A DNA stretch of 64,000 nucleotides from WHSV01 sp050694055 (GTDB taxonomy: Bacteria > Actinomycetota > CADDZG01 > WHSQ01), in contig JBOGWX010000112.1 of assembly GCA_050694055.1 (NCBI GenBank), positions 1 to 64,000 on the forward strand. Reading direction: 5' to 3'. Positions 18,168 to 26,558 of the stretch are shown here, piece by piece; the first letter of the stretch is position 1; the number at the start of each line of letters is the position of its first letter. The translations under genes were made by a program, and so were the position numbers. The notes under the pieces were generated by a model that saw nothing but the letters and a program-made list of their open reading frames with translations, did not search any database and was not told the DNA's origin.

Positions 18168-19466
18168 TCAGATGGCGGTAAGCGGATTGCGCTCGAGCTC
18201 GATGTCCTGCTGCTCCGCTCTTAGCTCGGGCTGGGGGATGTGCTTCTCGGCTCTTCGCAGCTCGGTGAAGGTGAAGAAGAACACGGGGACGAGCAGCGAC
18301 GCGACCCCGAGCGACATGTAGACCAGGTCGGGCCGGCCGGTGGCCTCGATCGCAAGGCCCCCGAGATAGGAACCCAGGGGGATTGCGGACCACGCCAGGA
18401 CCGCGGACACGGTCATGATGCGCCCGAGCATGTGATTGGGAGTGATGAGCTGACGCAGGCTCGAAGTCTGGACGATGAACAGGATGGCGAGCCCCTGCAT
18501 GAGGCCGAAGACGATCATCGCCAGCCAGGGGCTCGTCATCACCCCGAGGACAACGAAGAGTGCGCTTTCGAGAATGAGCGCCCACTTAGCGACCATGGTG
18601 AAACTCCACCGCTTCCTGATCCGGCCGGCCATCAGCCCAAAGATGGTCATTCCGAGCGCCCCCGCTGCATAGATGAAGGCGGTCTCGGAACGGGAGGCGC
18701 CGAGCTGCACGTCTGCGAACAACACGATCTGCGAGTAGATCGTCGCAGCCAGCAGGTTCGCCACTGCCAGCATCAAGGAGATGTCTCGGAGTATGGGATG
18801 GCGCATGACGTAGCGCAGCCCTTCCATCACGTCGTTGCGTAGTGTCGACGGAGTTCTTCGCTCCTCTGCTCTGAGGTTGAAACGTTTCGAGATCAGCCCG
18901 AGCGACAGCGCCGATACGAGGAAGGTCGACGCGTCGACCAACACGACTCCGGACGGCGGAAGCGTCGACACCAAGAGACCGGCCAGCAGGGGACCGGCGA
19001 TCTGCGCGGCCGAGAAGCTTGCCTGAATGCGACCGTTCGCCGTAACCAGGTCCTTTGCCGCCACGAGGCTCGGAATGGCGGCGAACTGGGAGGAGTCGAA
19101 GAAGATGGTCAGCGTCGACATGACGAAGCCCGTGCCGTAGATCCACCACACTGTGAGGGCATCGAAGGCGGCCATCAAAGGGATGGTGCTTATGACCAGT
19201 GCGCGCAGCAGATCGACTCCGATCATCAGCCGCTTGCGATCGAGGCGGTCTACGTAAGCTCCGATGACCAGTCCGAAAAGCAGGTGCGGGATGAACTGCG
19301 CCGCCGTCGTCAGCGCCAGGTTGATCGCCGAGCCGGTCAGTTCGTACACCAACAAGGGCAGAGCGAACAGAGTGATCGAGCTACCGAGGTTCGAAACCGT
19401 CTGCCCGACCCAGAACCTCGTGAAATCGCGGCCCAGTCTGCCCGAAGCTTGTGCTGCTACCTTCAC
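18168..19466 (-). CDS. MFS exporter, MFS_3/EntS-like
   Basis: Twelve-helix transporter of about 432 residues. Its start FTRFWVGQTVSNLGSSI is the hallmark of the drug/siderophore exporter subgroup (EntS, macrolide efflux), followed by ALPLLVYELTGSA and motif A in GAYVDRLDRKRLMIGVDLLRA. GTG 19466 has AGGG six bases upstream; TTG 19472 is possible. A good promoter (TTAACA-N17-CATGAT) is present on this strand about 95 bases upstream. The C-terminal ~20 residues after the last helix are polar. Substrate unknown. Confidence 0.88.
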   Translation of the reverse strand: MKVAAQASGRLGRDFTRFWVGQTVSNLGSSITLFALPLLVYELTGSAINLALTTAAQFIPHLLFGLVIGAYVDRLDRKRLMIGVDLLRALVISTIPLMAAFDALTVWWIYGTGFVMSTLTIFFDSSQFAAIPSLVAAKDLVTANGRIQASFSAAQIAGPLLAGLLVSTLPPSGVVLVDASTFLVSALSLGLISKRFNLRAEERRTPSTLRNDVMEGLRYVMRHPILRDISLMLAVANLLAATIYSQIVLFADVQLGASRSETAFIYAAGALGMTIFGLMAGRIRKRWSFTMVAKWALILESALFVVLGVMTSPWLAMIVFGLMQGLAILFIVQTSSLRQLITPNHMLGRIMTVSAVLAWSAIPLGSYLGGLAIEATGRPDLVYMSLGVASLLVPVFFFTFTELRRAEKHIPQPELRAEQQDIELERNPLTAI

Positions 19467-19562
19467 TGACAACCCTGTTCTCTCCGACGCCGTCGCTGCC
19501 GCCGTTCGCTCGCCCGACGAAGGCGTTTCCGAGTGTTTCGAGACCCCCTTGGCTTCCCAGGG

Positions 19563-19591
19563 ATCATGTCACAACCCGCCATTACTGTTAA
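19563..19591 (-). promoter_or_regulatory. Predicted promoter of the MFS exporter gene
   Basis: On the minus strand TTAACA (19591-19586), 17-bp spacer, CATGAT (19568-19563). Both boxes are close to the sigma-70-type consensus and lie in the divergent spacer with the uracil-DNA glycosylase gene. Confidence 0.45.
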
Positions 19592-19698
19592 GTCCGCCCC
19601 TACCCGAAATTTCCCGCTATCCGGCGAAATTCTTCGGTTGGGGGCTACTTCGTCGCGCCCTCCCCGGGGCGTGACGATGATGAAAGACTGAAGCCAGC

Positions 19699-20346
19699 AT
19701 GGACATCGATGTCATCAGATCCGAGGCCCTGACCTGCACCAAGTGCCGCCTGGCCCGGACCCGCACGCAGGTGGTTTGGGCCGACGGCAACCTGGATTCC
19801 GAGGTATGCGTCATCGGAGAGGCTCCGGGGGCCAACGAGGACAAGCAAGGCGTGCCCTTTGTCGGCGCCGCGGGGCAGTTGCTAGACGAACTGCTCGGGG
19901 AGATCGACCTCGACCGTTCGCAGGCCGCCGTCGTGAACGTCATCAAGTGCCGGCCTCCCGGAAACCGCGATCCACAGCCCGACGAGATCGACGCTTGCAG
20001 GCCCTACCTCAGCGCTCAGTTGAACCACATGCGTCCCCAGGTGATCGTTACGCTCGGTAACTTCGCCACCAAGTTCATCCTCGAGTCTCCGGTGGGAATC
20101 ACTCGGGCGCGCGGCCGCGTGTACGAGCGCAAGGGTGCCGCGATAATCCCTACCTTCCATCCGGCTGCCGCGCTTCGAGGCGGTCGCTTCGGAGGTGTCA
20201 GCACGCTCGACGCGATGAGGCAGGACTTTCGGCTCGTGCGCTCGGTGCTGAACGAGCGGAATGCAGCGCGCCGCGCCGAGAGCGGGCGCGACCCCACCTC
20301 CTCCACCGCGGACGCCGCAACCAAGCAGCTGGATCTCTTCGAGTGA
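19699..20346 (+). CDS. Uracil-DNA glycosylase, family 4 (Fe-S)
   Basis: Removes uracil from DNA. The 215-residue protein has the four iron-sulfur cysteines at 13, 16, 84 and 100 (CTKC, IKCRPPGNRD, DACRPY), the active-site loop GEAPGANEDKQGVPFVGAAG and the HPAAALR motif near residue 155. No strong Shine-Dalgarno precedes ATG 19699. It lies just before tsaE in the same direction with a 34-base gap. A proline- and threonine-containing tail after residue 190 is extra compared with the core family. Confidence 0.95.
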   Translation: MDIDVIRSEALTCTKCRLARTRTQVVWADGNLDSEVCVIGEAPGANEDKQGVPFVGAAGQLLDELLGEIDLDRSQAAVVNVIKCRPPGNRDPQPDEIDACRPYLSAQLNHMRPQVIVTLGNFATKFILESPVGITRARGRVYERKGAAIIPTFHPAAALRGGRFGGVSTLDAMRQDFRLVRSVLNERNAARRAESGRDPTSSTADAATKQLDLFE

Positions 20347-20380
20347 GCCCGGTTCGAGCCCGGCGCGCCGTGGTCGGCAC

Positions 20381-21007
20381 GTGACCCTGCTCGTAGACTC
20401 TCGCTCTCCGGAGGAGACCCGGATCCTGGGCGCGTCGCTTGCGCCGGTGTTGCTTCCGGGCGACGTCTTGAGCCTCAACGGCGACTTGGGGGCCGGGAAG
20501 ACGTGCTTCGTGCAGGGCCTCGCGGGCGCACTGGGGGTCGAGGGACGAGTAACGAGTCCCACGTTCACCTTGGTTCACGAGTATCACGGCCGCTTTCCGG
20601 TCGTCCATCTCGACGTCTACCGGCTGAACTATTTCCAAGAGGTGCTGGATCTCGGCTTCGAAGAGCTCCTGGATCCCGGAGCCATCCTCGTCGTGGAGTG
20701 GGGCGAGGCGGTGGCGCCGTTGCTGCCCCGGCGTTACCTCGAGATCGAGCTGCGTCGAAACGAGGCGAACCAGGCGGAGCCGAATTACCACGACAGCGGG
20801 GACGACGACTACCGAGCGGTCGTTTTCAGAGCGAGGGGACCAGGCTGGGAACGCAAGCTGGATGCGATGCGCAGGACCGCGGAAACGCTGCTCGACGCGG
20901 CTTCACCCAACGAATCGACCGGCGAGCGCTTCAGGTTGGTGTCCGATCTGGCGGCTCGCCACCGTAGGCTTTACCGACCGGGAGATTCGACCGAGCACGG
21001 CAGCTAG
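20381..21007 (+). CDS. tsaE: tRNA t6A synthesis ATPase TsaE
   Basis: ATPase partner of TsaB/TsaD in making N6-threonylcarbamoyladenosine at A37 of ANN-decoding tRNAs. The 208-residue protein has the P-loop NGDLGAGKT near residue 31, VTSPTFTLVHEY, HLDVYRL (Walker B region) and VVEWGE. Start GTG 20381 follows the conserved N-terminus; longer frames read into the uracil-glycosylase tail. The C-terminal ~60 residues after VVEWGEAVAPLLP are longer than the usual ~150-residue protein and rich in charged residues. Confidence 0.93.
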   Translation: MTLLVDSRSPEETRILGASLAPVLLPGDVLSLNGDLGAGKTCFVQGLAGALGVEGRVTSPTFTLVHEYHGRFPVVHLDVYRLNYFQEVLDLGFEELLDPGAILVVEWGEAVAPLLPRRYLEIELRRNEANQAEPNYHDSGDDDYRAVVFRARGPGWERKLDAMRRTAETLLDAASPNESTGERFRLVSDLAARHRRLYRPGDSTEHGS

Positions 21008-21026
21008 CACCAAGGGGAGAAGCAGA

Positions 21027-21767
21027 GTGCTGGTTCTTGGAATCGAGACCTCCACGCCTCAGACGAGTGTGGCGATCGGCTCCGAACAGGGAGTCGTCGC
21101 CGGCGCGCTCGTGTCACGAGTCGCGTCGGACGGACCTCAAGCCAAGAGCGGCGCGAGCTACAACGAGTTTTTGATGCCCGCCATTCGCTTCTGTCTCGAG
21201 GGCGCCGGACTGGGCTTTCGCAACATCGGCGGTGTGGCGGTGTCGCTGGGGCCCGGGCTCTACACCGGGATGCGAGTCGGGGTGGCGACGGGCAAGGCGC
21301 TGGCCCAAGCACTGTCCGTCCCGATCGTGGGGATGGCCAGCCTCGATCTGCTCGCCTACGAGGTCCGTTACTCCCCCCGGCCCATCTGTGCCGTGCTCGA
21401 CGGCCGTCGCAAAGAGGTCTTCCACGCCTTCTATCGCTCGTCGCCCGGGGGCATCCAGAGGATGACGGAGTACACGGTCGAACGCGCCGAACAGCTGGCC
21501 AACGGGATTGCTTCCAAACCCGGTGAGGTTCTGCTCGTCGGGAACGGTGCGCTGCTCTATCGGGAAATCTTCGAGGATCTTGGAAGCAGCGTCGAGATAG
21601 GCACCATGGGCCACGCGTTCCCGCACGCGAACTCCCTCGTCGAACTGGCATTACCGAGACTCTTCCGAGAGGACTTCGATTCGCTCGACGAACTGAAGCC
21701 GCTGTACCTGCGCCACAGCGCCAAGCGCATCCAATGGGAGCGCATCCGGCAAAGCAGGAGTGCGTAG
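21027..21767 (+). CDS. tsaB: tRNA t6A synthesis protein TsaB
   Basis: Non-catalytic ASKHA-fold scaffold that dimerises with TsaD. The 246-residue protein starts VLVLGIETSTPQTSVAIG (phosphate-1 loop) and has GVAVSLGPGLYTGMRVGVATGKALA, the signature helix. GTG 21027 has AAGGGGAG seven bases upstream. The C-terminal half is typical of the family. Order tsaE-tsaB-rimI-tsaD is the actinobacterial one. Confidence 0.95.
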   Translation: MLVLGIETSTPQTSVAIGSEQGVVAGALVSRVASDGPQAKSGASYNEFLMPAIRFCLEGAGLGFRNIGGVAVSLGPGLYTGMRVGVATGKALAQALSVPIVGMASLDLLAYEVRYSPRPICAVLDGRRKEVFHAFYRSSPGGIQRMTEYTVERAEQLANGIASKPGEVLLVGNGALLYREIFEDLGSSVEIGTMGHAFPHANSLVELALPRLFREDFDSLDELKPLYLRHSAKRIQWERIRQSRSA

Positions 21768-21821
21768 TGATGACTGCGCCGGCGAGCGTTCGGACCGGCT
21801 CTCTGGGCGGGGGGCCCTGAC

Positions 21822-22415
21822 GTGGCGATCGCGCGCCGGCCCGAAGAGCGCCAACCACTGGGCGATGTGGATCTCGTTCGTATGCGACGCCGCCATCTCA
21901 AGCGCGTCATGGCAATCGAGTCCGTCGTCTACCCCCGTCCCTGGAGCCTCACGCTTTTCCTTTCCGAGATTGCCCAACGCAGTACCCGCACTTACCTCGT
22001 CGCGCGCCATGACGGCTACGTCGTCGGATATGCCGGCATGATGTTCACGGGACGCGAGGCGCACGTCACCAACATCGCCGTCGATCCCGACTATCACACC
22101 CGGCGGATCGGGACTCGTATGCTGCTCGCGCTGGTGACCGAGGCGATCGCTCGCGGAGCCGAGGCCCTGTCGCTCGAGGTGCGCGTCTCCAATATCGGAG
22201 CTCAGAACTTGTACTCGAAGTTCGGTTTCGAAACCACGAGCGTGCGCAAGGGTTACTACGTCGAGACCAAGGAAGATGCCTACGTGATGCTCGTCGACGA
22301 CGCTCGTTCCACCGACTACAGGCTTCGCCTGCAGAAGCTTCGCGCCGAGTTGGACGCCGAGCTTGGAGAGGGGTTTCGACTCGAGCCGGGTGGTAGATCG
22401 GAACGCAATGGATAA
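21822..22415 (+). CDS. rimI: Ribosomal-protein-alanine N-acetyltransferase-like GNAT protein
   Basis: GNAT acetyltransferase of 197 residues between tsaB and tsaD, the standard place for rimI. Motif V/N pattern: YLVARHDGYVVGYAGMM, VTNIAVDPDYHTRRIGTRML (acetyl-CoA loop RRIGTR), LSLEVRVSNIGAQNLYSKFGFE. Target in other bacteria is the N-terminal alanine of S18, or other proteins. The C-terminus extends about 40 residues past the GNAT core (STDYRLRLQKLRAELDAEL), possibly helical. GTG 21822 has a GGGGGG ribosome site. The stop overlaps tsaD by 8 bases. Confidence 0.9.
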   Translation: MAIARRPEERQPLGDVDLVRMRRRHLKRVMAIESVVYPRPWSLTLFLSEIAQRSTRTYLVARHDGYVVGYAGMMFTGREAHVTNIAVDPDYHTRRIGTRMLLALVTEAIARGAEALSLEVRVSNIGAQNLYSKFGFETTSVRKGYYVETKEDAYVMLVDDARSTDYRLRLQKLRAELDAELGEGFRLEPGGRSERNG

Positions 22416-23529
22416 GGGCGATTGGTCCTTCGGCGAAAGCTGGTCCATGGATCCGGGAGAGCCGACCTGGACGGGCACCGAAACCGCGGTAAAGGAACGG
22501 CGCGTCGAGGAGTGGGATGACGAAACCCTCGTCCTGGGCATCGAGACGTCGTGCGATGAGACCTCTGCCGCGGTGGTGCGGGGCGGGCGAGACATCCTGT
22601 CCAACGCCATCGCCTCTCAGACGGAGCTTCATGGTGAGTACGGCGGGATCGTTCCTGAGATCGCCGCGCGCGCACACGTCGAGGCCCTGACTCCCGCGAT
22701 TCGCGAGGCGCTCATGCAGGCCGACGCAACCTTCTGGGATCTCGACGCGGTCGCAGTCACGCTCGGTCCCGGTCTGATCGGGTCGTTGCTGGTCGGCGTC
22801 GCCGAGGCGAAGTCCATCGCCGCGGTTCTCGACATTCCGTTCGTGGGCGTGAACCATCTCGAGGCGCACATCTACTCGAACTTCCTCGGCAACCACTCGG
22901 CGAAATGGCCGGCGCTGGTGCTGCTCATCTCGGGCGGCCACACGATGCTCGTTCACGCCCGAGGACACGGTGCCTACGAGATCCTCGGAGGGACGCTCGA
23001 CGATGCGGCCGGCGAGGCGTTCGACAAGATTGCTCGTTTCCTGGGGCTCGACTACCCGGGGGGGCCCGAGATCGACAGGCTGTCCCTGCTCGGCAACCCC
23101 GAGGCGGTTCGGTTTCCACGAAGCATGGTCGGCGAGGCGGGCTTCGACGTCAGCTATTCGGGTCTCAAGACGGCCGTGATCAACTACGTGCGCAAGGCCG
23201 AGCGCGCCGGCGAAGAGATCAACGTCGCCGACGTCGCGGCCTCGTTCCAGCAAGCGGTGGTGGACATCGAGGTGGCAAAGACGATGGCGGCCGTCGACCA
23301 CACGATGGTCGGCACCGTGTTTCTCTGTGGCGGAGTCGCCGCCAATTCGGCGTTGCGCACGGGGCTCGAGAAGGCCTGCCTGGACCGCTCGGTGACCTTG
23401 CACTGTCCGGCGATGGAACTGTGCACGGACAATGCGGCCATGGTTGCCTCGTGCGGTACCGCCCTGCTGCGCAGGGGCATCTACACGAGTCTCGAGGCCG
23501 CTCCGGACCCCAACTTGCCCCTTGTGTAA
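22408..23529 (+). CDS. tsaD: tRNA N6-threonylcarbamoyltransferase TsaD
   Basis: Catalytic enzyme that transfers threonylcarbamoyl to A37. The core begins LVLGIETSCDETSAA and contains the iron ligands HLEAH, LISGGHTML, EAFDKIARFLGLDYPGGPEID and the conserved FDVSYSGLKTA, ending in CTDNAAMVA. With ATG 22408 the protein has 373 residues and a charged 40-residue N-terminal extension (WSFGESWSMDPGEPTW...) absent from most TsaD. The extension overlaps rimI at its start. A downstream ATG at 22447 would shorten it but still leave about 27 extra residues. Confidence 0.96.
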   Translation: MDKGDWSFGESWSMDPGEPTWTGTETAVKERRVEEWDDETLVLGIETSCDETSAAVVRGGRDILSNAIASQTELHGEYGGIVPEIAARAHVEALTPAIREALMQADATFWDLDAVAVTLGPGLIGSLLVGVAEAKSIAAVLDIPFVGVNHLEAHIYSNFLGNHSAKWPALVLLISGGHTMLVHARGHGAYEILGGTLDDAAGEAFDKIARFLGLDYPGGPEIDRLSLLGNPEAVRFPRSMVGEAGFDVSYSGLKTAVINYVRKAERAGEEINVADVAASFQQAVVDIEVAKTMAAVDHTMVGTVFLCGGVAANSALRTGLEKACLDRSVTLHCPAMELCTDNAAMVASCGTALLRRGIYTSLEAAPDPNLPLV

Positions 23530-23548
23530 CCGGCCTTCCGACCCCCAG

Positions 23549-23578
23549 TTGACCGATATCGGCGGGTCGCGCTACTCT
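23549..23578 (+). promoter_or_regulatory. groES-groEL promoter
   Basis: TTGACC (23549-23554), 18-bp spacer, TACTCT (23573-23578), ending in the CIRCE element. The arrangement lets HrcA bound at CIRCE block transcription start. Confidence 0.65.
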
Positions 23579-23604
23579 TAGCACTCAGGTATCAGGAGTG
23601 CTAA
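23578..23604. promoter_or_regulatory. CIRCE element (HrcA operator)
   Basis: TTAGCACTC, 9 bases, GAGTGCTAA: a perfect match to the CIRCE inverted repeat. It lies 33 bases upstream of the groES ATG and overlaps the likely transcription start, so heat-shock repression by HrcA is expected. hrcA itself is not in the window. Confidence 0.97.
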
Positions 23605-23636
23605 CCCACCGGTCGGACCCTTTCAGGAGGACCCTT

Positions 23637-23939
23637 ATGGCCACTGCCGCGAAGACGCTCAAGCCGCTCGAGGACCGCATCCTCGTTCGCCCCGAGGAGG
23701 GCGAGGAGACCACGGCGTCGGGCATCGTGATCCCCGACACCGCCAAGGAGAAGCCCCAAGAGGGCACCGTGCTGGCGGTCGGCCCGGGCAAGCGCAGCGA
23801 CACCGGCGACCTCATCCCCATGGACGTCAGCGAGGGGGATCGTGTCATCTACTCCAAGTACGGCGGCACCGAGATCAAGTCCGACGGCGAGGACCTGTTG
23901 ATCCTCTCGGCGCGCGACGTGCTCGCCATCGTCGGCTAA
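23637..23939 (+). CDS. groS: Co-chaperonin GroES
   Basis: 10-kDa lid of the GroEL chaperonin, 100 residues. It reads LKPLEDRILVRPEEGEETTASGIVIPDTAKEKPQEGTV (including the mobile loop) and ends GEDLLILSARDVLAIV. AGGAGG lies seven bases before ATG 23637; the frame is open upstream through CIRCE but that part is not translated. It forms an operon with groEL, 77 bases downstream. Confidence 0.98.
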   Translation: MATAAKTLKPLEDRILVRPEEGEETTASGIVIPDTAKEKPQEGTVLAVGPGKRSDTGDLIPMDVSEGDRVIYSKYGGTEIKSDGEDLLILSARDVLAIVG

Positions 23940-24016
23940 CCGCCCGACGGACCAACGGCACAGGGGCCCGGCGCCCCTGGTTGCCGCCCCACGTACGCTG
24001 ACGTTAGGAGAGGTAT

Positions 24017-25672
24017 ATGTCCAAGCTGCTCAAATTCGAAGGCGAGGCTCGCAAGGGGCTCGAGAACGGGGTCAACCGGCTCGCCAACGCCGTCCGAGTG
24101 ACCCTCGGCCCCAAGGGCCGCAACGTGGTGCTCGACAAGAAGTGGGGAGCACCCACGATTACCAACGACGGGGTGTCGATCGCCAAGGAGATCGAGCTCG
24201 AGGACCCCTGGGAGAACATGGGGGCTCAGCTCGTGAAGGAGGTCGCCTCGAAGACCGACGATCTCGCGGGCGACGGAACCACCACCGCCACGGTGCTGGC
24301 GCAGGCGATGGTCAAGTCGGGTCTCCAGCAGGTTGCCGCAGGCGCCAATCCCATGGCCTTGAAGCGCGGCATCGAGAAGGCCGTCAAGGCCGCAGTCGAC
24401 TCCATCAAGTCGCAATCGCGCGACGTCGAGGGTCGTGACCAGATCGCCAACATCGGGTCGATCTCCGCCAACAACGATCCTGAGATCGGCGAGATGGTCG
24501 CCGAGGCCATGGACAAGGTCGGCAAGGACGGCGTCATCACCGTCGAGGAGTCGAACACCTTCGGCCTCGAGCTCGAGCTGGTCGAGGGAATGCAGTTCGA
24601 CAAGGGCTACATCAGCCCCTACTTCGTCACCGACCAGGACCGTATGGAGGTCGTGTTCGAGGACCCCTACATCCTCATCGCTCAGCAGAAGGTCTCGGTG
24701 GTCCAGGATCTTCTGCCGGTCCTCGAGAAGGTCATGCAAACCGGCAAGTCGCTCGTGATCATCTCGGAGGACGTCGAGGGCCAGGCGCTCGCCGCGCTGG
24801 TGGTGAACAAGATCCGTGGAACCTTCCAGGCCGCAGCCGTCAAGGCCCCCGGCTTCGGTGACCGGCGCAAGGCCATTCTGCAGGACATCTCGATCCTGAC
24901 CGGCGGCCAGGTCATCAGCGAAGAGATCGGTCTGAAGCTCGAGACCATCGGCCTCGAGATGCTCGGTCAGGCGCGCAAGGTCGTCATCACCAAGGACGAC
25001 ACCACCATCGTGGAGGGCCAGGGCAGTCCCGACGAGATCTCGGGCCGTATCGACCAGATCCGCGCCGAGATCGAGCGCACCGACTCCGACTGGGACCGTG
25101 AGAAGCTCCAGGAGCGGCTCGCCAAGCTCGCCGGCGGCGTGGCCGTGCTCAAGGTCGGCGCCGCGACCGAGGTCGAGCTCAAGGAGAAGAAGCACCGGAT
25201 CGAGGACTCCGTCTCGGCGGTTCGTGCCGCGGTTGAGGAGGGCGTCGTGGCGGGCGGTGGAGTCACCCTCGTGCGTGCTCGCGAGGCCGTCGACGCTCTC
25301 GACCTCACCGACGATGAAGCCGCGGGTGCTCGAGTTGTGTACGAGGCACTGAGGGCTCCGTTGCACTGGATCGCCGCCAACGCCGGCATCGAGGGTGGCG
25401 TGGCGGTCGAGCGTGCGGCCGGCGAGAAGCCGGGCCACGGCCTCAATGCGGCGACGGGCGAGTGGGGCGACCTGTTCGCCTTCGGCATCATCGACCCCGC
25501 GCGTGTAACGCGCGGCGCACTCGAGAACGCGGGCTCGATCGCAGCGCTGCTGCTGACGACCGAGGCTACGGTGGTCGACAAGCCCGAGGAAGAGGACGCC
25601 ATGGCCGGTGGCGGTCACGATCACGGCATGGGCGGCATGGGCGGCATGGGTGGCATGGGCGGGATGATGTAG
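24017..25672 (+). CDS. groL: Chaperonin GroEL
   Basis: 60-kDa folding chaperone of 551 residues. ATP-binding motifs are present: TLGPKGRNVVLDKKWGAPTITNDGV and DLAGDGTTTATVLAQAMV. The apical and intermediate domains are complete, with family signature AAVEEGVVAGGGVTL. The C-terminal tail is GGM repeats ending MM, the hydrophobic cavity-floor type rather than the His-rich tail of actinobacterial GroEL1, although a short HDHGM segment precedes it. TAGGAGAGG precedes the ATG. A hairpin terminator follows. Confidence 0.98.
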   Translation: MSKLLKFEGEARKGLENGVNRLANAVRVTLGPKGRNVVLDKKWGAPTITNDGVSIAKEIELEDPWENMGAQLVKEVASKTDDLAGDGTTTATVLAQAMVKSGLQQVAAGANPMALKRGIEKAVKAAVDSIKSQSRDVEGRDQIANIGSISANNDPEIGEMVAEAMDKVGKDGVITVEESNTFGLELELVEGMQFDKGYISPYFVTDQDRMEVVFEDPYILIAQQKVSVVQDLLPVLEKVMQTGKSLVIISEDVEGQALAALVVNKIRGTFQAAAVKAPGFGDRRKAILQDISILTGGQVISEEIGLKLETIGLEMLGQARKVVITKDDTTIVEGQGSPDEISGRIDQIRAEIERTDSDWDREKLQERLAKLAGGVAVLKVGAATEVELKEKKHRIEDSVSAVRAAVEEGVVAGGGVTLVRAREAVDALDLTDDEAAGARVVYEALRAPLHWIAANAGIEGGVAVERAAGEKPGHGLNAATGEWGDLFAFGIIDPARVTRGALENAGSIAALLLTTEATVVDKPEEEDAMAGGGHDHGMGGMGGMGGMGGMM

Positions 25673-25707
25673 CCCGCTTCACCCACAACCACTAGATCCA
25701 ACGAGCA

Positions 25708-25731
25708 GGGCCCGGACTTCGGACCGGGCCC
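25708..25731 (+). terminator. Terminator after groEL
   Basis: GGGCCCGG and CCGGGCCC arms around a CTTCGG (UUCG-type) loop with one A-A mismatch. It begins 36 bases after the groEL stop. The following tract is only weakly T-rich. Confidence 0.7.
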
Positions 25732-26050
25732 TTCGCCGTGGGGGGAGGAAAGACAAGAGCCAAGGCGGCCTCGAGGGGGAAACTGGGTGGGAGCGGGTTG
25801 GGGAGGGCCTGCTCGGGTTGGGGGCTGTGAAAGTCGGATCCCGCCCTCGTCGGCGGGATCGGTACCTGGTAGGCGGATTTGGGCCCTCGAACTCGGCCGA
25901 TCGTCCGCTCGAAAGACCCGGCACCCCTTTCCATCTGAGTGCCGCTCGGCGAAGGTCAGATGGCAAACCCACCGCAGCGGGCTCCCGAAGCCGGCTCGGG
26001 ACCAACTTTTCCCTGGGACGCTCCCGGTTTTTGGTCTCCGAACCCAGTGT
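25732..26050. other. Intergenic spacer between groEL and a stress-protein-like gene
   Basis: About 320 bases with purine-rich stretches and no convincing gene on either strand. A 9-bp-arm hairpin GATCCCGCC...GGCGGGATC at 25837-25860 could end transcription of the minus-strand gene at 26051 or be a remnant. Nothing else recognised. Confidence 0.5.
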
Positions 26051-26476
26051 CTAGACCGCCGCCACCGGCTCCGAGGTCAGGTGGGTGACCGGCAGGTTGA
26101 AGCGGCGCTCGACGCGGTGCGGCAGATCCTGCTTGAGCCACCTCGAGGCCCCCGGTGGCAAGGTCGAGAGAATGATCTCGTCGTAGCGCGCCGCCAGGAG
26201 CTCGTCGCCGATGGCCTCCATCGGCGAGGGGTCACCGACCACGCCCCGAATCTCGGCCCCCAACGCGGCGAGACCCTCCATCGCCACCCCCAGACGCTTG
26301 CCGGCGAGCTCGTAGGCCTCCTCGTCCGTCCATACCGCGTGCTCGCGCGGCGGCGTTGCGGGGACCAGGAGCGTGAAGCTGCAAGGGCCTTCCTCGAGCC
26401 TCTTGCGAACCTCGCCCTTGAGGTGCGACCCGGTAGCGGTCTGGTTCGCCACGATGAGGATGCGCTTGGTCTCCAC
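26051..26476 (-). CDS. Universal-stress-protein-like protein
   Basis: Protein of 141 residues starting VETKRILIVANQTATGSHLKGEVRKRLEEGPCSFTLLVPATPP. The first strand followed by a Thr/Ser-rich loop and a helix, then DEIILSTLPPGASRWLKQDLPHRVERRFNLPVTHL, resembles the Rossmann-like UspA fold including its C-terminal phosphate-binding end. The canonical G-2x-G-9x-G(S/T) is altered (STLPPGASRW). GTG 26476 has GGAGGTGG seven bases upstream; the longer open frame upstream is arginine-rich shadow sequence. Function unknown; small ligand or nucleotide binding is likely from the fold. Confidence 0.75.
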   Translation of the reverse strand: METKRILIVANQTATGSHLKGEVRKRLEEGPCSFTLLVPATPPREHAVWTDEEAYELAGKRLGVAMEGLAALGAEIRGVVGDPSPMEAIGDELLAARYDEIILSTLPPGASRWLKQDLPHRVERRFNLPVTHLTSEPVAAV

Positions 26477-26558
26477 GAAGGCACCACCTCCACCTCTCGT
26501 TCTACGCCCGCGGCGCGGAGCGATCAAGGGCCGCCAGCACGGCGCGGGGAGGTGGCCC

